Positions 10,796 through 19,206 of a stretch of 64,000 nucleotides of DNA are shown here, one piece after another. Numbering within the stretch: position 1 is the first letter of the stretch; the number at the start of each line of letters is the position of its first letter. The DNA lies in the NCBI RefSeq assembly GCF_900119705.1, contig NZ_LT632322.1:1607492-1671491 (forward strand), given 5' to 3'. Origin of the DNA: Murdochiella vaginalis (GTDB lineage: Bacteria > Bacillota > Clostridia > Tissierellales > Peptoniphilaceae). The position numbers and the translations under genes were made by a program. The notes beneath the pieces were generated by a model. That model was not told where the DNA came from and made no database searches. It saw nothing but the letters and a program-made list of their open reading frames with translations.

Positions 10796-11071
10796 ATGAA
10801 ACTGTTTTTAGCGAATCCGGGTGAAACCTACGAAATTGTACATATCGGCGGCCGCGAAAAGTTGCAAAAGCAGTTGATGAATCTCGGTTTTGTTCCCGGC
10901 AGTCACATTCGACTGGTAAATGAAACGCAAGGAAACTACATTGTCGTGGTCAAGGAAACACGACTCGGCATCAGCCGCGAGCTCGCACAGAAGATTGACG
11001 TGGCCCCGGTCACGGAAAGTGCACAGTCAATTGTACTCCAGGCGCGCCCCTGCACAGACCATGAAAGCTGA
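10796..11071 (+). CDS. feoA: FeoA-domain protein (ferrous iron transport accessory)
   Basis: 91 aa with one SH3-like FeoA domain (residues about 5-75: IGGREKLQKQLMNLGFVPGS, LGISRELAQKI). FeoA normally assists the FeoB Fe(II) permease at the membrane. Here no feoB follows; the next gene is a DNA-repair methyltransferase. The start has AGAAAGGA upstream. Its promoter carries a possible metal-repressor operator. It could act on a feoB elsewhere or be a stand-alone FeoA-type regulator. Confidence 0.87.
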   Translation: MKLFLANPGETYEIVHIGGREKLQKQLMNLGFVPGSHIRLVNETQGNYIVVVKETRLGISRELAQKIDVAPVTESAQSIVLQARPCTDHES

Positions 11072-11588
11072 AGATTTTCGGGTTTGCCCAACTCCTCCCG
11101 CGATGACGGGATTTTATTCTTCTCCGCTCGGCACCATTCGAATCACATTCGATGAAAATGCTCTTCACGCATTGCGCTTTGAGGAGCATTTTTCTGTTTC
11201 ACGTTTACCGGACTATGTGAACCACCCCGTTTTTCTAGAGACAGTCCGCTGGTTGGACCTCTATTTTTCCGGTCAACAGCCGAATTTTCTTCCTCCTCTG
11301 GCGATTACGACAACGCCCTTTCGCCGGGTCATCTACGAGCTTCTGCTTACAATTCCCTATGGGCAAACCGTGACCTATGGCGATGTTGCCATGCAGGCGG
11401 CAAAACGATTGAACCGTCCGACGATGTCCGCTCAAGCTGTCGGCAACGCCGTGGCGCACAATCCCATTCTTCTCATCATCCCCTGTCATCGCGTAATCGG
11501 CGCAAACGGCGCGCTAACGGGGTATGCGGGTGGGTTGAGACGAAAGACTCAGCTGTTGGCATGGGAGGAGCGATGGAAGAAAACGTAA
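11061..11588 (+). CDS. ogt: Methylated-DNA--protein-cysteine methyltransferase (O6-alkylguanine repair)
   Basis: Suicide repair protein that moves the alkyl group from O6-methylguanine to its own cysteine. The active-site motif IIPCHRVIGANGALTGYAGG is intact near the C-terminus, preceded by the DNA-binding helix region RPTMSAQAVGNAVAHNP. About 175 aa from ATG 11061, which overlaps the feoA end by 11 bases. An ATG at 11103 is the alternative, as neither has a strong ribosome binding site. Longer upstream starts would overlap feoA out of frame and are rejected. Likely co-transcribed with feoA. Confidence 0.93.
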   Translation: MKAEDFRVCPTPPAMTGFYSSPLGTIRITFDENALHALRFEEHFSVSRLPDYVNHPVFLETVRWLDLYFSGQQPNFLPPLAITTTPFRRVIYELLLTIPYGQTVTYGDVAMQAAKRLNRPTMSAQAVGNAVAHNPILLIIPCHRVIGANGALTGYAGGLRRKTQLLAWEERWKKT

Positions 11589-11609
11589 GCACTATTTTCC
11601 GCATACATA

Positions 11610-11645
11610 AAGAGAAACAGGACGCCACCGCGTCCTGTTTCTCTT
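11610..11645. terminator. Bidirectional terminator between ogt and the iol-like operon
   Basis: A perfect 15-bp stem (11610-11624 with 11631-11645) has a 6-base loop. It sits between convergent genes. T-rich flanks are weak on both sides, so efficiency is uncertain. Confidence 0.75.
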
Positions 11646-11705
11646 CGACAAAGGAATGCTCTATTGTTTAGGCCATTTTCATGGCCTTGGAAAAGAATCC
11701 ATCGA

Positions 11706-13223
11706 TCAGCGGTCGACGGACCCTTCCCATGTGCCGACTTCTCTATATTTAGAACGATCATCGAACCAATGTTTGGTAACGGTTTTTGCACGCGTGTAAA
11801 AACGGACGCCATCCGCTCCAAGCACGTGCAAATCGCCAAAGAAGGAATCTTTATTTCCGGAGAACGGGAAATAAGCCGTCGGTACGGGAATGCCGACATT
11901 GATTCCTACCATACCGCCATCCGTGCGCATTTCAAATTCGCGTGCATAGTATCCGCTCTGCGTGAAGATAACCGAGCCGTTCGCAAAGGGATTGTCATTC
12001 ATGACTTTCAAGCCCTCTTCGAAGTCCTTCACCCGTTTAATGAGGGTAACCGGTCCAAAAATTTCCTGTGTTCCCACAGACATTTCTTCCGTGACATGGT
12101 CGAAAATGGTCGGGCCGACAAAATAGCCGCCTTCATAACCCGGAACAACGATATCTCGCCCATCCAGCACAAGCTCCGCGCCTTCTTTAACCCCTTGGTC
12201 AATCCAGCGCACAATCGAATCTTTGTGTTCCTGCGAAACAACAGGACCCAAATCCGTATTCTCATCGTATGCGCAGCCCACTTTCATGGCCTGTGCCTTC
12301 TCCTTGAGCAGAGCGACAAAGCGATCTGCTATGCTCTCCTGGACAACGATGACCGGAAGCGCCATGCAGCGCATGCCGGCACAGCCATACGTGGAGTTGA
12401 TGATGGCCTTGGTGGCACTTTCCAGATCCGCATCTTCCAGCAGAAGGGCATGGTTTTTCGCTTCACACTGCGCCTGCACGCGCTTGCCGTTCGCCGAAGC
12501 GAGCGAATAAATATGCTTGCCGACCTTTGTAGTGCCGACGAACGTAATCGCCTTGACACGCGGGTCTGTCAGTAAAATCTCCGCCTCATGACGGCTGCAG
12601 GTTACCAGGTTTACCACGCCTTTCGGGAATTTGGCTTCCTCATAGAAAAGTTCCAACATCCGCATGGATGTCAGCGGCGTCAGCGTATTTGCCTTGAGAA
12701 CAACCGTATTTCCTGTTGCCAGAGCGAGCGGAACCATCCATCCCCAAGGAATCATTGCCGGGAAGTTGAATGGCACAATGCCACCGACAACGCCAAGCGG
12801 TTCACGATACGTGGCCGTATCGTAGCCGGTTGTTACGTTAAGAGATGCATGGCCCTGGGAAGCAAAGGAAATTCCTGTGGCAAACTCTGTCGGCTCAATG
12901 GCTTTTAAGACATCGCCGCGTGCTTCAGCAAGGTTTTTGCCCAATTCTTTCGCACAAAGCACCGTTAATTCTTCCAAATGGTCCATCAACACATTACGCC
13001 AGGTAAACAGATATTGTGTGCGGCGGCTTAAAGACAGCTTAGACCAGCTCTTATACGCCTCATGTGCCGAAGCGATCGCTTCTTCCACCTCTTCTTTGGT
13101 GCAACTGGGTACCTGAGCCAGCAGTTCGCCGGTGCTTGAATCCGTCACGTCATAATATTTTTCCGCTTTGGATGTTTTCCATTCCCCATTGACACAATAT
13201 TTCATTTTTTTCACTTCGTTCAT
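11706..13223 (-). CDS. iolA: CoA-acylating methylmalonate/malonate-semialdehyde dehydrogenase
   Basis: Oxidises malonate semialdehyde (or methylmalonate semialdehyde) with NAD and CoA to acetyl-CoA (propionyl-CoA) and CO2. 505 aa of the ALDH superfamily, MMSDH branch: GIVPFNFPAMIPWGWM, KANTLTPLTSMRM cofactor segment, FVGTTKVGKHI, and the catalytic Cys in GCAGMRCMAL. There is no Glu general base at the usual ALDH position (QCEAKNHALL instead of a GGxxP-type Glu segment), as expected for CoA-acylating enzymes. It is the last gene of the operon that starts with iolJ and iolC homologues, so malonate semialdehyde is the likely substrate. AAGGAG precedes the ATG. Confidence 0.9.
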   Translation of the reverse strand: MNEVKKMKYCVNGEWKTSKAEKYYDVTDSSTGELLAQVPSCTKEEVEEAIASAHEAYKSWSKLSLSRRTQYLFTWRNVLMDHLEELTVLCAKELGKNLAEARGDVLKAIEPTEFATGISFASQGHASLNVTTGYDTATYREPLGVVGGIVPFNFPAMIPWGWMVPLALATGNTVVLKANTLTPLTSMRMLELFYEEAKFPKGVVNLVTCSRHEAEILLTDPRVKAITFVGTTKVGKHIYSLASANGKRVQAQCEAKNHALLLEDADLESATKAIINSTYGCAGMRCMALPVIVVQESIADRFVALLKEKAQAMKVGCAYDENTDLGPVVSQEHKDSIVRWIDQGVKEGAELVLDGRDIVVPGYEGGYFVGPTIFDHVTEEMSVGTQEIFGPVTLIKRVKDFEEGLKVMNDNPFANGSVIFTQSGYYAREFEMRTDGGMVGINVGIPVPTAYFPFSGNKDSFFGDLHVLGADGVRFYTRAKTVTKHWFDDRSKYREVGTWEGSVDR

Positions 13224-13312
13224 TTTTTCTCCTTGCCTTATTTCATTTTCCTTTGTTCGGTTCGTTCATCAAAACAACCGTCACCAAAAAAGTGTATCCT
13301 TGCTACGCGTTT

Positions 13313-14335
13313 TTAACGCAAGGCAACGACTTTAATCGCCATGCCGGGATCTTTGTCCAGCGCTGCAATAGTTTCGGGTAACTCGTTAAAAGCAACGACT
13401 CGAGAAATGATTTTGCGTGGGTCAATTTTTCCTTCTTCAATCAGTGAAACCACTTCTTCGAACTCTGCCGTTACACCGGTACGAGAGCCGAGGATCTTTA
13501 ATTCCTTACGCGTGATCACCGCGGTAGGAAGTTCCACGTCCCGATCCGGCCAACCGGTAAGAGCGATGCGACCCGTTGAGGCGGCATAATCCAATGTGCT
13601 GCGCACCGCTGCCGGGGCGCCGGACATTTCACAGACACATTCCGCCAGCCTGCCGTTTGTCATCTCCAACAGCTTTTCCACCGCATTTTCTTTCATCGGG
13701 TTGATTGTGCCATCCGCGCCCAGAGCCGTTGCTACCTCGAGACGCTCGTCAACGACATCGGAGACAATCACATGCAAGCCTTTTGCTTTTGCGACGATCG
13801 CGGTGAGAAGGCCGATACACCCTGCACCAATGATGACCACATGCTCACCCGCTTTTGCTTGCAAGCGATGCAGCGCATGAAGTGCAATCACCGTTGGCTC
13901 AATCACAGCACCCAGCTCGTTATCAATCGAATCCGGCACTTTAATCATCAATTTGGTCGGATGCACAAAGGTTTCACACATCGCACCGTCCGTCTGCACG
14001 CCAAGGCATTTTAATGACGTACAGGCATTGGTCTGCCCTTGCTCGCAGGCGTAGCACGTTCCGCAATAGAGATACGGATTGAGAACCACGCGATCCCCCA
14101 CGCGCAGTTGACGCGGATTTTCCCCTTCGCCAATCTCTACGATTTCACCGATAATCTCATGTCCAATGATCACCGGATACGTAACGTTCGGGCTTTTTCC
14201 GGCATAGGCATGTACATCCGACCCGCAAACCCCCATGGACAGCACCTTGATTTTGCTGTGATTGGAAAGCATCTTCGGTTCGTTGACATCCACCACCCGG
14301 ATATCTTTTTTTCCTAGAATTTGAATCGCTTTCAT
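13313..14335 (-). CDS. Zinc-dependent medium-chain alcohol/polyol dehydrogenase
   Basis: NAD(P)-dependent oxidation of a secondary hydroxyl, probably on a sugar acid or polyol. About 340 aa from ATG 14335 (MKAIQILGKK), just after the upstream SDR stop. Catalytic zinc ligands are Cys37, His59 and Glu60 (GVCGSD, GHEIIGE). Structural zinc cysteines are at 91, 94, 97 and 105. The Rossmann motif is GAGCIG. It resembles sorbitol, threonine and idonate dehydrogenases, but the substrate cannot be assigned from sequence. The operon context suggests a step feeding 5-dehydro-2-deoxygluconate. Confidence 0.88.
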   Translation of the reverse strand: MKAIQILGKKDIRVVDVNEPKMLSNHSKIKVLSMGVCGSDVHAYAGKSPNVTYPVIIGHEIIGEIVEIGEGENPRQLRVGDRVVLNPYLYCGTCYACEQGQTNACTSLKCLGVQTDGAMCETFVHPTKLMIKVPDSIDNELGAVIEPTVIALHALHRLQAKAGEHVVIIGAGCIGLLTAIVAKAKGLHVIVSDVVDERLEVATALGADGTINPMKENAVEKLLEMTNGRLAECVCEMSGAPAAVRSTLDYAASTGRIALTGWPDRDVELPTAVITRKELKILGSRTGVTAEFEEVVSLIEEGKIDPRKIISRVVAFNELPETIAALDKDPGMAIKVVALR

Positions 14336-14336
14336 A

Positions 14337-15173
14337 TCACACCCCACTATAAGCCGTATAGCCGCCATCCACCGGAATCACGGCTCCCGTTACAAAGCCG
14401 GACAACTCCTTGTCCAGAAGAAAGCCGATGGTTCCCAATAATTCCTCCGGAACTCCGAGACGCTTCATCGGCGTACCCTCAATAATTTGACGCAATCGTT
14501 TTGTCGGCGTTTTTCCATCTTTTTCATAAAAGAGCGGCTTTGTCTGCTTGGTGAGCAAAAAGCCCGGTGCAATGGCATTCACGCGAATGGGCACCGCCGA
14601 AAAATACATGGCCAGCCATTTTGTAAAATTGCTAAGCGCCTCTTTTGCCGCCGAATACGCCGGAATTTTAGTCAAAGGCAGGAAGCTGTTCACGGAGGCG
14701 ATGTTTATAATAGCCGCATCGTCGCTGTCCAGCATATCCTTTGCAAATTCCTTGGTCATCAAAAACGCGCCCATGAAGTTGATGTCAAACACAAAGGAGA
14801 AATCCGGTTTGCTTAAATCAAAGAAGGTTTTTTCTTGACCAAGTTGTTCTTTTGCAAACACCGGACTCGTCGTCGTCGCTTTCGGATGATTTCCTCCGGC
14901 GCCGTTGATCAAGAAGTTGATCGGCCCATAGGTTTTACGAATCGTTTCATGCGCTTTACGAATGGCATCTTCATCCAGCACATCACAAGCGATCGCGAGC
15001 GCCTCGCCTCCTTCTTTCCGGATCTTCTCCTGCAAATCGGTTACCGCTTGCAAATCAATGTCCAGAAGGCAAACGCGCGCATTCTGTCGCGCTAAAAACA
15101 GCGCCATTTCACTACAGAGAATTCCGCCTGCACCGGTAATTGCGACAATTTTTTGTTGAAAATCAAAACGCAT
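14337..15173 (-). CDS. SDR-family oxidoreductase, UxuB/mannonate-oxidoreductase-like
   Basis: 278 aa short-chain dehydrogenase. The NAD site is TGAGGILCSE, with NGAGGNHPKATT, the catalytic Ser in NIASVNS and the YSAAK Tyr/Lys pair. The NHPKATT stretch, the FFDLS insertion and the C-terminal GAVIPVDGGY match the Bacillus YjmF/UxuB group, which interconverts D-fructuronate and D-mannonate. No uxuA, uxaC or kdg genes accompany it, so the true substrate may be another hexonate. It lies between dctM and the Zn-dehydrogenase, same operon. Confidence 0.85.
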   Translation of the reverse strand: MRFDFQQKIVAITGAGGILCSEMALFLARQNARVCLLDIDLQAVTDLQEKIRKEGGEALAIACDVLDEDAIRKAHETIRKTYGPINFLINGAGGNHPKATTTSPVFAKEQLGQEKTFFDLSKPDFSFVFDINFMGAFLMTKEFAKDMLDSDDAAIINIASVNSFLPLTKIPAYSAAKEALSNFTKWLAMYFSAVPIRVNAIAPGFLLTKQTKPLFYEKDGKTPTKRLRQIIEGTPMKRLGVPEELLGTIGFLLDKELSGFVTGAVIPVDGGYTAYSGV

Positions 15174-15185
15174 GTTTTCCTCCCA

Positions 15186-16460
15186 TCAGAATAGCAAGTG
15201 CGGCAGGAACAGGGCAATTTGCGGCACAAAGATAAACAGCAGAATCGACACGACAACCGCAATCAAATACGCCGGTAAGTACGGCAGGACATCCTTCATC
15301 TTCGCTTTCGCAATGCCCATCGTAATGAAGAGCACGCCTCCTACCGGAGGAGTCACGCCCGCATACACCAAGGTGATGACCATGATCAATGCAAACTGAA
15401 TGGGCTCAATACCATACTGGGCAGCAACCGGCATTAAAATCGGTGCGCAGATAATGGTTGCGGACAAGGTTTCAATGAACATGCCGACAAAGAGCAAGAA
15501 CAGCACCAAAAGGATCATGATGATGTACTTGCTGTCCGTCAAACCGGTGAAGAAGTTGATGATGAGCGCGGGGAACTGCTCATAGGCTACCAGCCAGCTG
15601 AAAATCGAAGCGCCGGCAACAATTAAGAGACACATGCCGGTCATGGATGCGGACTTGAGCAAAACGCCGGGCAGCATGCTCACTTTCAGCTTCTTGTAGA
15701 CAAACATCGAAATAACAAACGCATAGATGCATGCGATCGCACCGGATTCGGTCGGCGTAAATAAACCGCCCACGATACCGCCGATGATGATGATAGGCAT
15801 GATAATGGCAAAAAAACCGTCTTTCAGAGCTTGTCCTCGTTCTTTCCATGTATACTTTCTGCCACCCTTGATCTTCAATTTCTTTGCATAGTGATACGTA
15901 ACAAATCCCGTACCGAAGGCGATAATGAGACCGGGAACCACGCCGGCCATAAAGGCTTCGCCAATGGAGAGGTTGGTCAGCGAACAATAGATGATCATCG
16001 TCAGACTGGGCGGGATGATCGGGCCAAGAGACCCCGCCGTTGCCTGAATAACGGCCGCTAAACCGCGCGGATAACCATCATTTATCATGGAAGGAATCAG
16101 CATCGATCCGACCGCAGCCGTGTCCGCTGCTGCCGATCCGGAAACACCGGCGAACAACGTACTGGTGCCGATATCCACCATGCCGATGCCACCCGTGATA
16201 TGCCCCACAAAGGCCTTCGCAATATTCACGAGTTTCTCCGAAATGCCGCCCGCTTCCATCAATTCGCCGGCAAGCATGAAAAACGGGATCGCCATGAGGG
16301 AGAAGGAGTTGACGCCCGTAAACAGCTTTTGCGCCACCAACATCGGTGAAACGCTGCCGTCAATGAGGATGGCCAGCATCGAGCCAACGCCCAGAGAAAA
16401 GGCAATCGGTACGCCAATAAAGAGGCAAATTAAGAAAATGATAAACGCCATCAACAGCAT
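15186..16460 (-). CDS. TRAP transporter large permease (DctM)
   Basis: 424 aa integral membrane subunit with about 12 hydrophobic helices. The DctM landmarks are GSMLIPSMINDGYPRGLAA and GPIIPPSLTMIIYCSLTNLSIGEAFMAG. It imports an organic or sugar acid with a sodium gradient together with DctP and DctQ. It overlaps dctQ by one base (TAATG), so the two are translationally coupled. Confidence 0.95.
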   Translation of the reverse strand: MLLMAFIIFLICLFIGVPIAFSLGVGSMLAILIDGSVSPMLVAQKLFTGVNSFSLMAIPFFMLAGELMEAGGISEKLVNIAKAFVGHITGGIGMVDIGTSTLFAGVSGSAAADTAAVGSMLIPSMINDGYPRGLAAVIQATAGSLGPIIPPSLTMIIYCSLTNLSIGEAFMAGVVPGLIIAFGTGFVTYHYAKKLKIKGGRKYTWKERGQALKDGFFAIIMPIIIIGGIVGGLFTPTESGAIACIYAFVISMFVYKKLKVSMLPGVLLKSASMTGMCLLIVAGASIFSWLVAYEQFPALIINFFTGLTDSKYIIMILLVLFLLFVGMFIETLSATIICAPILMPVAAQYGIEPIQFALIMVITLVYAGVTPPVGGVLFITMGIAKAKMKDVLPYLPAYLIAVVVSILLFIFVPQIALFLPHLLF

Positions 16461-16948
16461 TATTGCACCTCCTGTTCGATTGCGGTGCGATCGTCTTTAT
16501 GCCGAAGATAGGAAGCAATCTCTTCAAAAATCATGAGCGCTCCTCCCACGGGAATACAGAGACTAACCAGCGACATCGGTAACTGCATAATGGGAGACGT
16601 TTCTCCTACAAGAGATTGGCAAACCAAAATACCAAAATAGGTCACCAACACCAAAAACAGCGTAGAAGCCAGAAATACCGCGGTATACATTATTTTCCAT
16701 CTTTTTCCATGCTGTGCTTCGAGAAACAGATCGAAGCAAACATTGCGTCCATCGCGAATCGTAATCGCTCCGCCCAAATAAATCACCCACACAAACGCAA
16801 AACGTGAAAATTCATCCGCCCAGCGAATCGATGTGCTGAGGACAAAACGCGCAAAAACTTGTGCAGACACGACAATAACCACGAGGGCAAAAAAGAAGAC
16901 GACGATTCCGTTCGTAATTTTTCGTAGTGTATCGAGTAGTTTCGTCAT
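16460..16948 (-). CDS. TRAP transporter small permease (DctQ)
   Basis: 162 aa with four predicted membrane helices and the family segment VFARFVLSTSIRWADEFSRFAFVWVIYLG (residues about 28-56, containing the conserved W..E..R pattern). It joins DctM in the membrane. It is separated from dctP by a short gap that contains a strong hairpin at 16969-16998. Confidence 0.93.
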   Translation of the reverse strand: MTKLLDTLRKITNGIVVFFFALVVIVVSAQVFARFVLSTSIRWADEFSRFAFVWVIYLGGAITIRDGRNVCFDLFLEAQHGKRWKIMYTAVFLASTLFLVLVTYFGILVCQSLVGETSPIMQLPMSLVSLCIPVGGALMIFEEIASYLRHKDDRTAIEQEVQ

Positions 16949-16968
16949 AATAAACCTTTCCGGTATAC

Positions 16969-16998
16969 AGCAGGCTCTGCGACGTGGCAGAGCCTGCT
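16969..16998 (-). terminator. Intercistronic hairpin between dctP and dctQ
   Basis: A perfect 12-bp stem (16969-16980 with 16987-16998) and a 6-base loop lie inside an operon. On the minus strand the stem is followed by GTATACC, not a T run. It is more likely a 3'-end stabiliser or attenuator that raises DctP over the permeases than a full stop. Confidence 0.6.
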
Positions 16999-17010
16999 TT
17001 TGTACCTCGC

Positions 17011-18129
17011 TTATTCGTAGGAATTTACGATGTCATAAACCTCTTTCAGATCATTCTTTTGAATGTAGTCTTCGTTATAGCTCTTTACGGCTTCGATGAA
17101 AGGCTTCAGATCCACTTCCGTAAACGTTGCGCCATCCTTCTTCAGTTCATCTTCCATGGCGGGGAAGAGTTTCTCGGTGTAGTGCAGGAAAACATCCAGT
17201 GCTGCATCCGCCGCTCGGTCAATAACCTGCTTCTGTGCATCCGACAAACCATCATAAATTTTCTTGCTCATGACGTAGTCCGTAAAGGTAAAGACGTGTT
17301 TCGTTTGTACATAGTTCTTCGCCACTTCATAGAACTTCTGCAATACCATGTACTCGGCATGACCTTCCAGGCCGTCCGCGACACCGGTCTGAACGGCGGT
17401 ATACGCTTCACCGGAAGGGATTACCGTCGGGTTCGCCTGGAATGCGCGGAACGCGGCAATCGTATGCGGTGCCTCAGGCGTACGCATCGTAATACCTTTG
17501 AAGGATTCGAACGAGTTGATATTGGGGTCTTTCATCAAAGCATTACGGAAGTTGAGCGGCATAATGGATAAAAGGTGCATGCCGGAATCTTCAATCCATT
17601 CCGAAATGTCTTTGTTGATCTCTTTGCTTTTCGCCAGCTTAACCGCCTGGTCGCGATTTTTGATCAGATACGGCAGATCCAACATGCTCGCCTTGGGGTT
17701 ATAGTTTGCCAAGAGCGCCGTGTCGGAGTTGGCAATGTCCAATGTTCCTTGCTGGGTTGCCTGCAACGCATCGGCCTGTCCGAAAAGCTGTCCGTTGCCA
17801 TACACCGTAACCTTCATTTTGCCGTCCGAAAGCTTTTCAACCGCGTTTTTGAAGGCTGTCGCATAGACATAGTTCGAATCCATCTCGGTGCAGTGTGAGG
17901 AAAGCGTTAATGTCTTTTCTTCTACGTTTGCAACCGGATCGCCGGTTTCCAACGTCGCAAGTGCTTTTTCAATTTCTGCTTTGGCATCCCATTTCGCACC
18001 CGCATCCGTTTGTGTCCCGGTCTTGGTATCCGAGTTCTTGTCCTCCGCCGGCTTTTTCCCTCCACAAGCGGTTAGGCCGATCGCCAGAACAGCGACCATG
18101 AGTAGACCCCACATTTTTTTTGCTTTCAT
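17011..18129 (-). CDS. TRAP transporter substrate-binding lipoprotein (DctP)
   Basis: 372 aa from ATG 18129, chosen because GGAAGGAG is directly upstream; a longer ORF to 18180 has no such site. A lipoprotein signal ends at Cys22 (IGLTAC). A Lys/Asp-rich linker (residues about 25-65) follows, then the DctP fold with LRNA-type ligand segment LPLNFRNALMKDPNINS and the conserved Arg expected to hold a carboxylate. It should sit on the outer face of the membrane and capture an acidic sugar. The linker is longer than usual. Confidence 0.93.
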   Translation of the reverse strand: MKAKKMWGLLMVAVLAIGLTACGGKKPAEDKNSDTKTGTQTDAGAKWDAKAEIEKALATLETGDPVANVEEKTLTLSSHCTEMDSNYVYATAFKNAVEKLSDGKMKVTVYGNGQLFGQADALQATQQGTLDIANSDTALLANYNPKASMLDLPYLIKNRDQAVKLAKSKEINKDISEWIEDSGMHLLSIMPLNFRNALMKDPNINSFESFKGITMRTPEAPHTIAAFRAFQANPTVIPSGEAYTAVQTGVADGLEGHAEYMVLQKFYEVAKNYVQTKHVFTFTDYVMSKKIYDGLSDAQKQVIDRAADAALDVFLHYTEKLFPAMEDELKKDGATFTEVDLKPFIEAVKSYNEDYIQKNDLKEVYDIVNSYE

Positions 18130-18189
18130 TCTTTTCTCCTTCCACTCTCTTTTCTTTTCGTTCCTGCTTTTTCGTTTCATTCCTGTCGG

Positions 18190-19206
18190 TTATACGCGTG
18201 CTACCATTTCACCATATTCCTCTTTTACACGAGCAATGAATTCTTGGAGTTCCTCCATCGTGGGCATATCAGCACTACAAGCGTGGCTGGCTACCAACAT
18301 CGCTGCCTCTGCGCTGCCCATTTCCAAGCAGTCGATCATCTCCATTCCTTCAAACAAGCCATACAGGAAGGCGGCTGCGTAACCATCTCCGCCTCCAAAG
18401 CCTTTAAGGGCCTTAACCGGAAACGGTTTAATGGAATAGCTTTCGCCATCTTTGGTGTAGGCGGTCGATCCCTTTTTGCCATGCTTAATCACGACCACGG
18501 ATGCGCCTTGGCTCAACCAGTAGTCCGCACTTTGGCGATCGTTCATACCTTGGGCGATCAATCTTTCCGCTTTGTCAAACTCTTCCCTGGAACCTAAGAT
18601 GACATCTGAATGGGAAGCTACGATCGAGTAGTAAATCGCAATCTCATCCTCGTTTTTCCAAGAATATGCGCGGTAATCAATATCAAAGATGATTTTGGTG
18701 CCGTGCTTCAATGCCAGAAACATTGCTTTCAGCGCTGCTTCTCGCGAAGGCGATTCGGACAATGCTGTGCCGGAAATTTCAATCGCTTTTGCCTTTTTAA
18801 TATAGTCTTCCGAGACCTCATCGACGTCGAGTTTTAAATCCGCCACCTCTTTACGGTACATGAGGATGCTGCTTTCGGTTTCGCTCAAAATCTCCGTAAA
18901 GGTAAGGCCGATCTTCTCGCCGCCCGTAGCGCGAACTACATTTGAGGTATCAATACCTTCTGCTTTAAAGGTGTTCTCGACAAAGGTTCCCATCTGATCA
19001 TCCGAAATCTTGCCGATAAAGCCGACCTTTTTCCCTAATCTGGCCAAGCCGATGGCAATGTTGGAAGGGGAACCGCCAACATATTTTCGAAATTCCACGC
19101 TGTCCTCAAGCGGGCGATTGTAATCGATGGGATTAAAGTCCACGGCAATGCGCCCCAAGGCAATCAAATCGATGGAACGATCCTGCGGAAACTCGATATA
19201 CTTCAC
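18190..19206 (-). CDS. iolC: 5-dehydro-2-deoxygluconokinase (PfkB family, IolC-like)
   Basis: Phosphorylates 5-dehydro-2-deoxy-D-gluconate at O6 in inositol catabolism. 338 aa. DLIALGRIAVDFNPI at residues 13-27 and the GGSPSNIAIGLARLG motif are typical of IolC. The C-terminal ATP/catalytic motif is KGFGGGDGYAAAF, the IolC variant of the PfkB GAGD motif, with the base Asp kept. It overlaps the aldolase gene upstream by four bases (ATGA). No iolB, iolD, iolE or iolG lies in the window. Confidence 0.9.
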   Translation of the reverse strand: MKYIEFPQDRSIDLIALGRIAVDFNPIDYNRPLEDSVEFRKYVGGSPSNIAIGLARLGKKVGFIGKISDDQMGTFVENTFKAEGIDTSNVVRATGGEKIGLTFTEILSETESSILMYRKEVADLKLDVDEVSEDYIKKAKAIEISGTALSESPSREAALKAMFLALKHGTKIIFDIDYRAYSWKNEDEIAIYYSIVASHSDVILGSREEFDKAERLIAQGMNDRQSADYWLSQGASVVVIKHGKKGSTAYTKDGESYSIKPFPVKALKGFGGGDGYAAAFLYGLFEGMEMIDCLEMGSAEAAMLVASHACSADMPTMEELQEFIARVKEEYGEMVARV

